Below, in pieces: positions 1 through 12,124 of a DNA stretch of 64,000 bases. The translations under genes were made by a program, and so were the position numbers. The DNA is taken from NCBI GenBank assembly GCA_034440575.1, contig JAOTOL010001662.1, positions 3,148,501-3,212,500 of the forward strand. Direction: 5' to 3'. The notes beneath the pieces are model-generated. The model searched no databases, was not told the origin of the DNA, and saw nothing but the letters and a program-made list of their open reading frames with translations. This stretch comes from Imbricaverruca yamaguchii (Eukaryota > Arthropoda > Thecostraca > Neoverrucidae). The first letter of the stretch is position 1. Each line of letters starts with the position of its first letter.

Positions 1-655
1 ACAGCTCACCACAGGTCAACAACACAAGAGGACAAGTATATCAGGTCGCTGAACATCACACAATGCACAGGTCGATGCAGGTCGCAACATCTATAATCAG
101 ATCTGATATCTGATGGCGACAATGATGGCGTCATTCACTTATTTGGTTTTAATTCCAAAAAATGCCTAAAGCAATTAACAATTCGCCCAGAAACTAATTG
201 TTGCGTAATTGGTGCACAAATTTCTGATATTCGAAGATGGGGAGTTCAGCGATGTACAGCTAATGGCAATTCCATCCGTGCATCGAAGGCTACCAAGTTG
301 CTTCAAGCTGGACTCGCACGCAATGTTAAACAGGTGCGTATAATGGTAAGTGGTGTCATCATTTGTGCTATGTTGCAAACAATAGGAACTAAAAGCAGCA
401 TTCCTCAGCCTCCCGAAGTTCGAAAGGGTCAGAAGATTGTTCAGTGATGCGACATTCTGAAGCCGTCCACCCACTGTTGCTTGTGGTACCACTTGCTATG
501 ACCACCAAGTACGTAGCAGGAGCGTATATAGATGTTGACACTGGGGGCATGTGTCCCTCGCCCATGGAAAGGTCGTGTGGTAGTGTGTCCGGAAGAAAGT
601 GCCACCAGGGAGAAGACTGTTGTATCACCTCTCCCGCGCACGGGATGTGTAGGCT
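1..655. other. No recognisable gene
   Basis: I see only short open frames on both strands, with no recognisable domain, repeat family or RNA gene. Base composition is mixed and CpG is not depleted. Confidence 0.4.
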
Positions 656-686
656 AAAAGCGCCATTTTGAGAAAATGGCGCTTTT
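656..686. repeat. Perfect 14-bp hairpin
   Basis: AAAAGCGCCATTTT at 656-669 is followed by a GAG loop and its exact reverse complement at 673-686. Such a perfect palindrome could be a cruciform or the scar of a small inverted element. It has no neighbouring gene to regulate. Confidence 0.8.
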
Positions 687-1208
687 GGATTCAGTGCATG
701 CATCAATGTCCCTACCCGCCTCGCTCAACGAATTTTCACCAGACACGTCCCTTCAGGGATCTCTGCAGTGGCACCCTTCCGACGGCATGGCGTCCCTTCA
801 CACGAGTGTTTCCTCATGAAAACTCCTGGATCCGCCCCTGGCACGTGCCACTGCTAGACAAGTCGTCCGGCGTGGCGAGTGGTGGTGGGATGGAGGCCCT
901 GACTCTCTCCATAACAGTGGAGGTTGTTTTGCATGGAACTTCAGGTTGAACTTCGTGCGGAGACCAATTATTGGTATTTTGGTCATCAGACAAGTTGGTT
1001 TTTGTTCGGGGAGGAGACGTGAAATATTCCAGAGAAGCCATCTATATCATTCAAGATCAACACATTGGTACAACATGTGGGATATGGGAATGAATTAAAT
1101 TACCCCCGATCACGCCTGTCCCTTCTAACTATTGCCCAGGGCATAGCTTCAGACTACAGCCAACTATAAATATGACATTTACGAAGATTCTATCGGTACA
1201 TGTACGAT
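687..1208. other. No recognisable gene
   Basis: There are several short overlapping frames without recognisable motifs, and no repeat family recognised elsewhere in the window. Confidence 0.4.
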
Positions 1209-1296
1209 GCAATGCCGTATGTTGGTTGGTTGGTTATTTGAGTTTTAGGGCGCATCCACCAGGTTTGGTCATTTAGCGCCCAGGCAATGCCGTATG
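1209..1296 (-). mobile_element. SINE family A 3' fragment with 13-bp TSD
   Basis: The 62-bp body (1222-1283) reads on the minus strand as the family A 3' module: GGGCGC, then a TGACC block, then GCGCCCTAAAA and a CAAATAACCAACC tail. It is flanked by perfect 13-bp direct repeats GCAATGCCGTATG at 1209-1221 and 1284-1296. These show insertion by target-primed retrotransposition of a 5'-truncated copy. Confidence 0.85.
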
Positions 1297-1582
1297 TCCA
1301 AACAACTAAACCGTAGGACATGAAAGAAAGTCTCACTGCGGCACTGCAAAATTACCGACCGTTCCATACACCACACTTTCATCGGTACCCGTACAATTTA
1401 ACAAGCGTGAGTCCTGACTACGTCATCCATGGCGGGGGTCGAAAAAACACGCATAGAAACACTCAACGTAAGCGTGCGTTGCGTGTTTCCTGCGCGTTGT
1501 GAGCGCCAGCCTAAACCAACTCCTCATCTCTGACCTCCACCACTATATTTTAAAAACAATCGCACCATTTAATTGTCTTTCT
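1297..1582. other. Unique-looking spacer
   Basis: No gene or repeat is recognised. The stretch ends at the TTAA target of the adjacent MITE. Confidence 0.35.
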
Positions 1583-2576
1583 TTAATCCGTCCAGTTTCG
1601 GGGGGACTTCAACTGCCCCCCCCCTCAGGGTTTTCGCGGATAGTGAAGGAACGTTGGAATTTGGCATACCTTGTCCCACATCAATTTGACATGTTGTGTC
1701 AAAATTTTGAAGTCAGGTCAACCAGGGTCAACGAGGGGATAGGGTCAACGATTTAGTCAAGGGCAAGTGAGGTCACCTTCAAAAAAGTTCAACCAGTCGT
1801 CACGCTTTAACGGATACAGATATTTTAATGAATCTTTCAGTGTTTGCTTATCTTTAGGGATGCAACAAAACGTATCAGAGGAATTTTTCATTTTTCCAGT
1901 TTTTGACTACATAAATTTTTCGAATATTTGCCTATTGCAGTTCAAATAGCAGATTATGGTTAAACTAAATATTTTTTATTAGGGAAAGCTGACTTCCAAC
2001 GTTTCTCGGTCTGCTTTACCCATTAGAAAAGAAAAATTAAAGACAAGTTGAACTCAAAATCTTGAAATAAATAAAAAATGAACATTTTTATTTTTGGGGG
2101 AAAAACATTGTATGGCCCCGGTCCATTTCGCTGTCCTTTTCTGATTCCAATCTTTTCCTTCAAATAAGCCCAAAATGAACACAGCCAAACACATAATGTA
2201 AGTCGTGAAAAGCTAGCACCGCTAGTGACATCACCTTTGGGGAAAAATTGTTTTGGTTGGTTATTGGTTTTACGACACATCGACGGTTCAGTCATGTAGT
2301 GTCGCCAATCTCTCACGCCGATTGGTTGCGGGCGAAGAGTAGCGACAGGTGAGGCCCGAACTCACAACCTTTCGATTGTGAGACGAACAACTTACCCCTA
2401 GGCTACTCGTCCCCGGAAAAATTGTTTTGGAGGGTGGATCCGGATCCTACTCGTCGAGCGCTTTCCGATAGCACGACTTTCGTTTTCGTGCGATGCTTGG
2501 TTTGGATTTTAGAGGGGAGTTACTATCCCCCCGAGACGGGGTGTGAGGATCTGACCGAAAAGACGCCGCGTGTTAA
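1583..2576 (+). mobile_element. TTAA-flanked MITE, copy 1 (with SINE inside)
   Basis: This is the first of three related non-autonomous elements; the others are at 41740 and 48629. TTAA at 1583-1586 and 2573-2576 bounds the copy. Once the inner SINE and its target duplication are removed it is about 820 bp, matching the 828 bp of copy 3. The body holds repeated GGTCAAC/AGGTCA motifs, then AT-rich sequence, then a conserved end with GGATCC, CTCGTCGAGCGCTT and a GTGTGAGGATCTGACCG block. No protein is encoded. The TTAA target and CCCG-type termini resemble piggyBac-type MITEs, but the superfamily is inferred. Confidence 0.8.
2241..2430 (-). mobile_element. tRNA-derived SINE inserted in MITE copy 1
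   Basis: Perfect 16-bp direct repeats GGAAAAATTGTTTTGG at 2241-2256 and 2415-2430 flank a 158-bp body. On the minus strand the body starts with a tRNA-like head: box A is TAGCCTAGGGG and a box B-like GTGAGTTCGGGCC follows. Next come a central domain with CAACCAATCGG and TTGGCGACACTACATGAC, and a 3' end GTCGTAAAACCAATAACC. The 3' half matches the truncated family A fragments elsewhere in the window, so this is a near full-length member. Confidence 0.85.
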
Positions 2577-2860
2577 TGGTTTCGTAACTTGTGTGAGTAA
2601 AGTACCTCGGTTTTGTCTTTTAAATAAGAGTGCTATCTTGCTAGCAAAAAAAAAAACTCGACAGGAAACGTCTCCCTGGAGTAAAATACATCTTTCTATT
2701 GGAGGATTATTTTCCAAATAAGAAGGTACATCGGTACGAAATGTTATTTTATACTCAAGCGTATTATCTCCAACGTGTTTTTCCTCACCAAGTATTTTTG
2801 TGTAGTGTTTTATTACTCATTCGTACTATGTTCCTATGACAAAAACCATCCCTGATAGCA
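2577..2860. other. Spacer, no gene seen
   Basis: AT-rich DNA right of the MITE, with nothing recognised. Confidence 0.35.
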
Positions 2861-3241
2861 CTACATGATTCGACAGCAACTACCATGATCTATTGGCATT
2901 CGGTAGCATTCAGTATTGACTAATACCGATTGTCGGCATTGACGGTATTCAGTAGAATATTGGCATTCGGGACCATCGCACACCCACCAGGGCGCACACA
3001 CCGCAACCGTCCATCCGGACGGCAACATCGGCCAGTGAACATCGCTGGCGCGCACCTGGTGCGGCCGCCGCAGGAGGTGCGCCAGCTGGCGGACCGCGGC
3101 GCTGCCGTCCGTGCCGATGGCGGCGTCACCGTCCGTGCCGATAGCGCGACAGCCGGTGATGCTGTGGCCGAACACCACCTCCATCATCGGCTCCGATGCA
3201 CGCCAGTCCGTCACTAGGATGCGGCTGGGCCACATCGACAC
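2861..3241 (-). CDS. Unrecognised GC-rich ORF, possible exon
   Basis: The frame is 126 codons with strongly GC-ending codons over its first ~90 residues, unlike the surrounding AT-rich DNA. An octapeptide-like unit, IGTDGDAA then IGTDGSAA, is repeated in tandem at about residues 34-49. It is followed by a basic leucine-rich stretch (VRQLAHLLRRPHQVR) and a Trp/Cys-rich end. I do not recognise a family. The TDG motif vaguely recalls nucleotide-binding or transposase folds, but that is not enough to name one. The last ~30 codons look non-coding, so if real this is probably an exon ending before about 2960. No partner exon is visible. Confidence 0.3.
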   Translation of the reverse strand: MSMWPSRILVTDWRASEPMMEVVFGHSITGCRAIGTDGDAAIGTDGSAAVRQLAHLLRRPHQVRASDVHWPMLPSGWTVAVCAPWWVCDGPECQYSTEYRQCRQSVLVNTECYRMPIDHGSCCRIM

Positions 3242-3514
3242 CGGTTACCTTCGGTATTGACACGCATTCGGCAAGTGTTTCGCCACGTAAAGGAGTCCCG
3301 ATAGCAATCATGCCGGCGTACAATGTTACAACTATGGTTCATGGAACGAAAAATGGGATACAAATTTAATCGGAAGGACGAATACCTCGAGAGAAATTTG
3401 CTTTCTGAGATAATGAACACACTGAGACACTCAGTGTATATATGGACATCAGATATATGGCGCAAGGAAGCCACATGGTGACAGACATCGTGTACATAAA
3501 GCAGCACTCCTGGG

Positions 3515-5944
3515 TCAACTACTGATTGTGATACACCCTTCGTATAGCACAAAGGACAAATGGTGACACATATGACCTTGGTGAGATCGACTGGGTCCAG
3601 GTCACTAGTCGCATCTCAGTAACCGATAAATGGGACACACTGCTGAGATTGCTGACACCTATTCTGGACGAGCACCTGCCACTCAGAAACATCAAAATTC
3701 GGAACCCAACAGCACCACATGTTAGCGAAGCTACCAAACATCTCATGCATCGGCGAAATGTAGCCTTGCGCTTACAAGATAGAAACACTTACAAAATACT
3801 TAACCGACAAGTTCGATCAGCTATTAGAGCTGACTGTAGGGAAGAGATTAGCGGAAAGATAGCTCAAAAAGGCCCATCAGCTGCGTGGCGTGCTATCAAG
3901 CCTATTATAGATACAAAAAAAGGATCTCACAGAGTACAACCTCAGGTTCTACCTGAGCAGCTAAATCATTATTTTGTTAGTGTCGGACCAAAAATATCAG
4001 CAGAGGTCAAACTCCAGGCAAACATGCCTGAACACACATCTCCCAGTTGCCGGCTATCGCGCGTCTCTACCAGCTCCTATAAAGTATCACCTATATCTCT
4101 TGAACAGCTAGCCAATATCGTCGTAAACATGAGAAGCACAGGTGCGTGCGGACCCGACGGGATCTGTATTAAGGTCATCAAATTTCTGTTCTTTTTTATC
4201 GGCGAAGTGCTGCTTGACATTATAAACACATGCCTGACTACAGCTGATGTCCCCTCCACTTGGAAACAGTCAATAGTAACTCCCATTCACAAATCAGGAG
4301 ATCCTTCGGATCCCTCTAATTTTAGACCCATCTCACTGGTTCCGGTTATCGCCAAGATCACTGAGAGAGTAGTGCAGAAACAACTCTATCACTACCTAAA
4401 CTCAAACCACCTACTGGCCCAAACTCAGCACGGCTTCAGACCACGCCACTCTTCGGAAACCGCCCTTATCTCAGTCACGGACGAAATACTAGCAGCAATG
4501 GACCGTTCGGAAGTAGCTCTCCTTTGCATTCTGGATCTCAGTAAATGTTTCGATGTAATAGACCACACCAAACTGCTCACTAAACTTCAACTCCATGGAA
4601 TCGATACCGACTGGTTTAAATCATATCTGGGAGGTCACACGCAGGCTGTTAGGATCTCAGATCAACACGGAAACAGGCATCTCTCCTCCTTTCTCCCAAA
4701 TAACATAGGTGTCTTTCAAGGCTCATCATTAGGTCCACTTCTCTATTGCATCTTTTCGAACGACCTAAGTCTGCACGTCCCGGTAGCACATGTCACCCAG
4801 TTCGCAGACGACACACAGGTCCTCATCTCCGGTCGGAAATCTGATCTCCAAAATCTGATAAGTCAGATGGAGACATGCCTGAGCGAACTCTACGACTACT
4901 TCCTGGATAACGGCTTGAAAGTGAACCCGACCAAAACTCAGCTTCTTACTCTCGGATCGCGTCAAAATCTGCGCATTATTACCCCGATACGAGTGTGCTT
5001 TAGGGACGCCGTGATAGATGAGAAACATTCGTGTAAGAACCTTGGGGTAACATTTGATCGCCACATGTCGTGGGATTCCCATGTAGCTGTTCTTGTCCGG
5101 AAGTGTACTGGGTTCCTTCTGGCCCTGAACCATCTGCGTCACCATCTGCCGACCAGCACCCTCTTCACTATAGTCAATAGCCTAGTTATATCCAATATCC
5201 GATACTGCATATCTGTTTACGGGAACGGGTAGTCAGCAAATATCCACAGACTAGACAAGATCATTAACTTCGCCGCTAGAGTAGTGTCAGGTCTCCGAAA
5301 ATTTGATCATATTACTGATGTCCGAAACGAGTTGGGTCTCCTCACTGCAGCTGATCTGTACCTATTTCAGTCTCACTTTGCTCCACAAGATCATTCTGAC
5401 GGGTGAGCCTACGCACATTGCCGGTCAAATCACTGCAAACTCTACCCTGCGAAGCCGTCACACACGTGCAGACGACCATCTGCGCCTGCCAGCCATACAC
5501 AGAGAGGCTGGCCACAGGAGATTTCTCTACTCGTCTGTCTTCCACTACAACAAACTTCCTACTGAAACAAAAACATCGAGGCTGTCTAACTTCAAGAAAC
5601 ATGCACTAGCGTATCTCCACGAACAACACTAGTCCCACAAAAAAACTTACACTACACAAAATACGTGTGTACACTACGAAGTCACCTTTAGGCCATCGCT
5701 TTCCTATCACTTATACAAGCCACTCGTGTATAGCTCGTGTTGCAAGTACGGTGTATGCAGTGCGGAAAGTGATATGGATATTGTATTATGTTGGCGTACG
5801 AATGTTTGTTGCGCATCTGCTCCCACTATTGACCACACATCTATCCTTTCTTTGTAAATATCTGTGAGTTCAACCCAGACTGTCCGTAACAGCCACTGCA
5901 CGTGGAGGACATGTATTGTTAAATAAATAAATAAATAAATAAAT
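3515..5944 (+). mobile_element. 5'-truncated CR1/Jockey-type LINE with AAAT tail
   Basis: A degenerate non-LTR retrotransposon. It starts inside ORF2, downstream of the endonuclease domain. It runs through the reverse transcriptase and a C-terminal domain ending about 5632, and closes with an (AAAT)n tail at 5919-5944. It has no RNase H domain. The 5' truncation plus simple-repeat tail is the usual product of target-primed reverse transcription. No clear target duplication was found. An ~55-bp segment at 3518-3572 resembles 6472-6528 beyond the 3' end. Confidence 0.85.
3560..5632 (+). pseudogene. LINE ORF2 reverse transcriptase, broken
   Basis: The open frame 3649-5232 (527 codons) is the RT core; homologous coding sequence extends upstream to about 3560. 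Visible motifs are GACGPDGICIK, the FRPISLVPVIAKITERVV block, QHGFRPRHSSETAL, a CILDLSKCFDVIDHTKLL palm segment, FQGSSLGPLLY, the catalytic box FADDTQVL, LKVNPTKTQLL and KNLGVTFD. The frame is cut by a TAG at 5230-5232. It continues in phase with IHRLDKIINFAARVVSG, then shifts frame near 5370 into a typical LINE C-terminus (HYNKLP, then LSNFKKHALAYL) ending about 5632. The expected Pro before QGSSLGP is Phe. One nonsense and one frameshift make this copy inactive. Confidence 0.85.
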
Positions 5945-6468
5945 ATGAGCATATAGAAGCAGTGGAAAAATATAGATTTCACTTTAGGTATCAGACGCCA
6001 AAACAATTCCAGCAGGATTTCAAAATCGCCATGGAAGTAAGGTGGTCTAAAATATTGTTAAGTCCTGCAAACCCAGCTGCGTACATATGGTTGTTCCCGT
6101 TTTGCATATTTTGAATGGTATCTAATTTGGCTAGATCGATATCGACGATAACGATCCAAACACCTATGCTATAAACCGTCATTATATATCATAGCACACC
6201 ATAGGTAATCACTTCACCTGCAATCGTGTTATGGGATGTTCGTTATCACGATTCTGGATCAGATATGGTGAGCAAAAGTATGATACTTGTAAATTGGATG
6301 CAGTTATGAACGAGGCATGGAGTCCTCGCAAACATTCATCAAGCACAAACAAACATCAAGAAGCATGATGACAATACTTATTTGGGAAGGCAGTCAACTC
6401 AGTGCTCAGCAAGTGGTATATTCCACCCTATTTCGCGAATAATGTATCGCTGTATAGCAACACGTCAG
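5945..6468. other. Spacer, no gene seen
   Basis: AT-rich DNA with no recognised gene or repeat. Confidence 0.35.
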
Positions 6469-6471
6469 AAT

Positions 6472-6528
6472 CCCCCACTGATTGTGATAGGCATGCTGTA
6501 TGGCACACAGGAGAACAAGTAGTGACAC
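6472..6528 (+). repeat. Imperfect copy of LINE 5'-edge sequence
   Basis: This segment, containing ACTGATTGTGATA and a GTGACACA block, resembles 3518-3572 at the 5' edge of the LINE. Either the LINE carries this sequence or it inserted next to a pre-existing repeat. Confidence 0.5.
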
Positions 6529-6680
6529 ATTGCATGGGCACACATTCCAACATAACCCCAGTTGCAATGGAGCACTCAAATGCATCACTATACATCACAC
6601 ATGACAATTTAGTTTCACAAAATTACCTAATTTTCCCACATGTAACACATTCCCAATGCCTACCACATATGTCAAACACG

Positions 6681-7090
6681 TGTCCTGTGTGGGTGGAGCA
6701 TCAGCTGACTTACCTCTCTGACACTGGGTCAACAGCCAACACATGTCCTGTGTGAGTGGAGCATCAGCTGATTTACCTCTCTGACACTGGGTCAACAGCC
6801 AACACATGTCCTGTGTGGGTGGAGCATCAGCTGACTTACCTCTCTGACACTGGGTCAACAGCCAACACATGTCCTGTGTGGGTGGAGCATCAGCTGACTT
6901 ACCTCTCTGACACTGGGTCAACAGCCAACACATGTCCTGTGTGGGTGGAGCATCAGCTGACTTACCTCTCTGACACTGGGTCAACAGCCAAACATGTCCT
7001 GTGTGGGTGGAGCATCAGCTGACTTACCTCTCTGACACTGGGTCAACAGCCAACACATGTCCTGTGTGGGTGGAGCCATCAGCTGACTTC
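6681..7090. repeat. 63-bp minisatellite, about 6.5-7 units
   Basis: Units begin with TGTCCTGTGTG at 6681, 6744, 6807, 6870, 6933, 6995 and 7058. They are nearly identical: one A for G in the second unit and a 1-bp loss before the sixth. Because 63 is a multiple of three, frames stay open on both strands and show 21-residue repeats. I read this as a consequence of the period, not as evidence for a protein. The low divergence means recent expansion. Confidence 0.95.
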
Positions 7091-10000
7091 AACTCCATGC
7101 ATGTGTATAGTGTCTGCCTCAGCTGCACAGGGTTGTTTTGGAATACTGGGTGATCCATGGTATCTTGGCTGTTGTTCATGCTGGCAGAGCCTGGTAACAC
7201 CACTTGTGCTTGTCTGAGGCACCACCATAAACCACTAGTTAGGGAGCAACAGAGAAATAGCATACACACTCCTAAATACATTAGATATATTAAAGGGTTT
7301 ATAAGAATAATACATATAATCTGGGATGACATTTCTGAAGAAAATGCATAAGTTTTCAAAGCTCCTATTAGCTTGGGCATCATGTGGTATATTCAAAGAG
7401 AAGATAATTAAGATTTGGCAAAAAAATCAAATACAAAACACAAACATTGAGAGACTGGCAATTTGATGGCTGTAAATATTTGTGGAGGCTATAAAGCATC
7501 ACACTTGAAACACCAGTGCAGCAAAAAAAGCAAACTGGCTATAAAATCATCACAATTGAAACTTCCCTAATTCCCCATCCCTTCCCCAGATGTCAATATG
7601 AGACACTCTCCAGATGGCACACAATTCTAAGCTTCTATCCTGATTTAGCTTTCAGCAACAGAGATTCACCATGATTCATGTAGTTCTGAAGTCACAGCTT
7701 AAGAAGATAGTGATTTTAGCATTTGGTGATGAAGAAAAATGATTAAGACAGATAACTGCTTGAATGTGTGTTGGATTTTAAAGAATTTTTGTTCACAATA
7801 AAATGTTTATGAACATGATTCAGAAGATGGGACCACTTGTTCACATTCCTCATGCTTACCTTCTGGTTGATCAGTAAACATTCCTATATTGCACTTCCCA
7901 TACTGTACTGTTGTTCTCTGTGCCATAATTTATCCATCTTTCCTCTGGCACTTCCCAGACATGATTAAGGGGAACACTATGAAGTTGATTCACCAGTTCA
8001 TGCCAAAAATGTTTTGTCCCCACCTTTTTGCCACATAGGTATGTCGACCAGACTTATTAGGCACACTTATTGTAAACAATGATGTGCAAGGAAATTTGAC
8101 ACAGCCTGAATAGGTGGCACCTGTCCAGATGTGACATGCATATGACACAGTGTTAAATTTTCAAGAAAATGGGTGGAAAACACCACCTAATGGAAGTTCA
8201 ATCGACCTCCCTCTCTATGGCTTATGTGACATCCTTGCTTACTACTTGCTGATTATGAAAGTTTACATCAAAAACTTTACTTTTGTATATGCTAAGATGG
8301 GGTGAATGGATGGTGTTCCCTTTGAAGCCAGCCAACTCTTATATCCAGATATTACAGAAGAAGGTAGGCTACTACAATGGATAATTATTCATTATTGGTT
8401 TTGGATTATATTCCAAAACCAACTTGAAATTAACTGAAGACATCTTGAGCCCTTCAACAATTAAATATGACATAGTTGGGGTGCATCAATGACCTCTGAC
8501 CAGCATGACCACCACACTACATGAACACTGCAGTCAATGTGTTCCTAAACCCCCAACCTCTGGCCAGGAAATTGTATGAAACCATATCACAGAGCCTCTT
8601 CTGTTTCAGATAGCCTACCCAGTATCCTGAAACCCAGTATCATCCAGCACTCCTGAAGTCCTTATTCAGCAAGCAATGAAGCCCTGCATTGAAGACAGTA
8701 TGCAGGCTTATCAAAGTTGCTGGACATGAAAACAAGATGTTATGGTGTATGGTCTTATGGTACATATTTCTTTTCTGGTACACATGCAATCAAATAAAAT
8801 ACCATTGCAAAATATACTAGGAATCTTTTAATTGGATACATGACATGAGTGAATGAGATACTGCATCTTGGAGAAAGCAGATGATGAAGTGGGTTGGTAA
8901 AGTTTCCATTAAAGTTTAGCATGCAATATATGCATCCATTTCATGAGAACCAGTGTTTAGTTAGTTATTAGGGTGCATCAACTACACTGGTCATGTAGTG
9001 CCCCCACAGAGTGTGTAATAATGTGCTAACACTCCATATAACATCCAGGATGGTGCCACTGTGATGCATGGTAGGAACCTAATTACTTGATCTGTTCAAA
9101 CTCATAAAACATAGGCTTCAGCCAATCACTGCAACACATCCTCATTGCATCCAAATTAACACATGGGAGATATTTGGATTACATTATGTGAAATAAAGGA
9201 TAGACATACATTTTGGGCAGGTTGCATGCACCCAAATAAAAAATGCACACTTTTAGGCATAGGCCTAAAAACAAATTTATATTAGACAGGCCCTAAGAAA
9301 AATGGGCATCTCAAAGAAAATGCCCACTCTGGGCCTGTATTACATCTGACCTGGCCAAAATATCAAAAGTAAGTAGCAAGCAGACACATGCATACTTAGA
9401 AACAGCTCGTGCGTATGCTACAGGCATTATTTGCCTACAGCCTGTATTTCAGGTGGACAGGCAGTAATTTTACCATTTATATGCCAGAATGGAAGAAATA
9501 CCTATCAATGTCAACTAGAAACTCACACAATACACAATTTTTTAAACACCACACAACATCAATCCTAAAATAATCAACACCACCGTAATCACTTCTCTCC
9601 GCGATCAGGTTATCACATACAACATAACTAGAGACAACAGGTACTCCAAAGTTGGCTGTTCTAGTGAAACTAGACAAAACCTACGCCAAGTGACGTCATA
9701 TACCAGAAGCGCTTTTTTATTCCGGAATACTGCTGAATTATATTCTAGTTTTGGACTATAAAAATAAATCTAGTAAATATGGTGCTTTCATTTTAGCACA
9801 ATTATGGCGCTTTTCTCACGATTAGTTTCCCCGTTGGTTGTAAAGCATATTAGTCATTCATTGAAGCTTGAATATTGTTTCTTTTTCTGTTAGCGTGCTG
9901 GTGGCTTGGAAACGAAAGGCACCATACCCAGAATTAATTTATCCATGGCGTGTTGATATTGAGAACGCACCTCAGACAATTTATGCGAATTAAGGCCTTA

Positions 10001-10199
10001 TACCCACAATGCCAACTTGGTCAGCATGTCATTGATGCAATCTGGTGATTAATGTTAGCATGTGCGTTGGCCCCCTGTCAGTTATCAAATTGTTTCTGTG
10101 TGCTATATGTAATCATGCCATACTGTACCATTCACCAACTTGTGGACAATTTGGTAATTGCTTGCCCATTGTATCATGGCTGGGCAGTAGTGGTAGTAG
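7091..10199. other. AT-rich, CpG-poor DNA without recognisable gene
   Basis: About 3 kb with almost no long open frame. CpG is nearly absent from about 7300 to 9390 and returns after 9400. The stretch includes weak copies of the dispersed AT-rich repeat, for instance the block around 7790-7850, and a SINE fragment at 8957. CpG loss suggests DNA that is methylated in the germ line, possibly a transcribed intron, but no exon can be named. Confidence 0.5.
8957..9010 (-). mobile_element. SINE family A 3' fragment
   Basis: On the minus strand this reads as a decayed GCACTACATGACC, GATGCACCCTAATAACTAAC module, the 3' half of SINE family A. No clear target duplication is visible. Confidence 0.65.
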
Positions 10200-10385
10200 G
10201 GTATGAGGGAGTTTCCAAACACTTAATGCATGGAACAAATTGCTCTACTGCTGCTTTTGTGTGGCCAAACCAGTAATTATACTGTTTACTGAATTTCAAA
10301 AAATGAAGATGGTATCCATATTCAGATGGTTCTTTCTATCAAAGTCATCTAACCACTCACATAGAGCTACTTTAAAACATATAAT
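10200..10385 (+). repeat. Dispersed repeat, copy 1
   Basis: About 190 bp similar in the same orientation to 26945-27130. Shared blocks include GCTCTACTGCTGCTT, CCAGTAA, GTTTACTGAA and GGTATCCATATT. No coding capacity is evident. Confidence 0.7.
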
Positions 10386-12100
10386 TGTTTTGTAGTGTTG
10401 TGCCATATTCTGAACATGAAAATGGTTGTGCAGTATTACTTCACTGTAGCTGTTGTGGTACCAATTATTAGTAGCCACTAAATATACTGGTGTAATTGCC
10501 AAAAGAAATATCAGACCTTAAAATAAATTTACAGGGAACTATGTACTTTTTAGTTAATATTTGAATTCTTGATATGCCTTTCCAATGCAAAGTTGATTGA
10601 TGTGATTAAAATGTGACCACTCTCACCTGTACTGTGTGAGATGTGATTTAAGGGTTCATTATTGCAGTTTTGAGTGTTTACAAGTGACGTTTTGCACATT
10701 TGTACAGAGGCAAAGCTAAAATGAGGTTGGGATAAGTTAGGCATTTCTTTAGCTTCCTCAATTTTCAGATCGAGTTGTTCATGAATGTGATTATTTTTAT
10801 TGGAAGCTAATTTATGTTCTCTTCTGAAAAGAGGCAAGGCTGGAGCTGTGTGAGGTTTTTACAATGGCACCTGCAGAAGAAGATTTGCATTTTAGTTGAG
10901 GTGGCATTTCAAGAAAAAATTGTAAATGCATGTTTCTGAAAGTCATTAAGATGATATGATCATTGTATTCCAGCGCATATGCATGCTTTTCAGTTCGTAA
11001 GTGAAGTAATACGAAATGTGTTGCTTTGAGTGGGGTAATTGGTAATGAAGGATAATGTTAAATGTATAAACAGTGCATCCAAACCAATGTCATCCATTGA
11101 ATATCTTTTATATCACATATGCAACAATGCTGGTTGAGTTATCACCACAATCCTTCCCCAGTCCAAACCTAACCTACCTCTTTTTCAGGAAAAACACTGT
11201 TGTTTCTATTCTATCCTCCAAATTCCAAAAACCTTGGTATTTATATATAAGAAGCCCCAATGAAGACAATTTTTTAGACAGATGTATGGACTGAACTTCT
11301 TGAAGCTTACTAGCAACTTCTTCCCAGTATCCTGAAAATAATTTTCCATAAACTGTGTTGAATGAAGAACAAGGCTACATGGGAGTAGTGAAAGATCAGA
11401 AGAAGACAGGATAGGCAATCATGCACGGAAAGCCAAAACCAGGTTTAAGTATACTAAAAAAAATGAATACATATATTTGCATGTGGCTATTTCTAACATT
11501 TTTATCATGATATTCCAGCAGAATAATGGCCAGCCCTTTCTACATGGAGTAATGATAACAGATTCAGCCTAGGATACAAAATGTATGCTTCCATTAACTG
11601 AGTTTCCATGTCACGAGGTTAATTAATATACGGTGCACAATTGATGCGAGTGTGTAATTAAGGTACAATGGATCTACCATTTCCTTCGTGAATCACGTTC
11701 AACATCCAGCATGCAATAGCAGTAGGTTTTAGATGACCGAACATGAGTATATTTTAGGAGGTCCAACATCAGTTGTTTAGGTTAGATTCAGTTAGGATAT
11801 TTTTGTAATTTGACATCAGTGTTCTTTGTTAGTCACCAAAAACCCCATTCCCCACACTTTCCATGTTTTACATATTATTCCATATTCTCCCCACACTTTA
11901 CATAACCTCTTATGTCTTATGGCGTGGGGGATAGCATGTACTGTCATTGTCAACATTAGTGTTTTTCCTAGTGTTTGAAAAATCTTTGTTGAATGATATT
12001 AATATGATTTTTTAGTGATATTACTTTTTTTCTAGATATCAGCACATGAACTTGAACTGCCGGTTTGCTGAGATTTCATTTCCCATAGAAATGAATATCA
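10386..12100. other. AT-rich DNA, no gene seen
   Basis: Short frames only. Weak similarity to the dispersed AT-rich repeat near 10560-10640. Confidence 0.4.
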
Positions 12101-12124
12101 GCTTACTTCAAATCACATCAGATA

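Noticed and set aside
2861..3241. Methyltransferase or MULE transposase assignment based on the TDG motif
   Set aside because: A single short motif, itself a tandem duplication, is not enough. Other family motifs are absent.
6402..7022. Repeat-protein-like frames with 21-residue units
   Set aside because: The 63-bp repeat period keeps both strands open, and no splice or start context supports translation.
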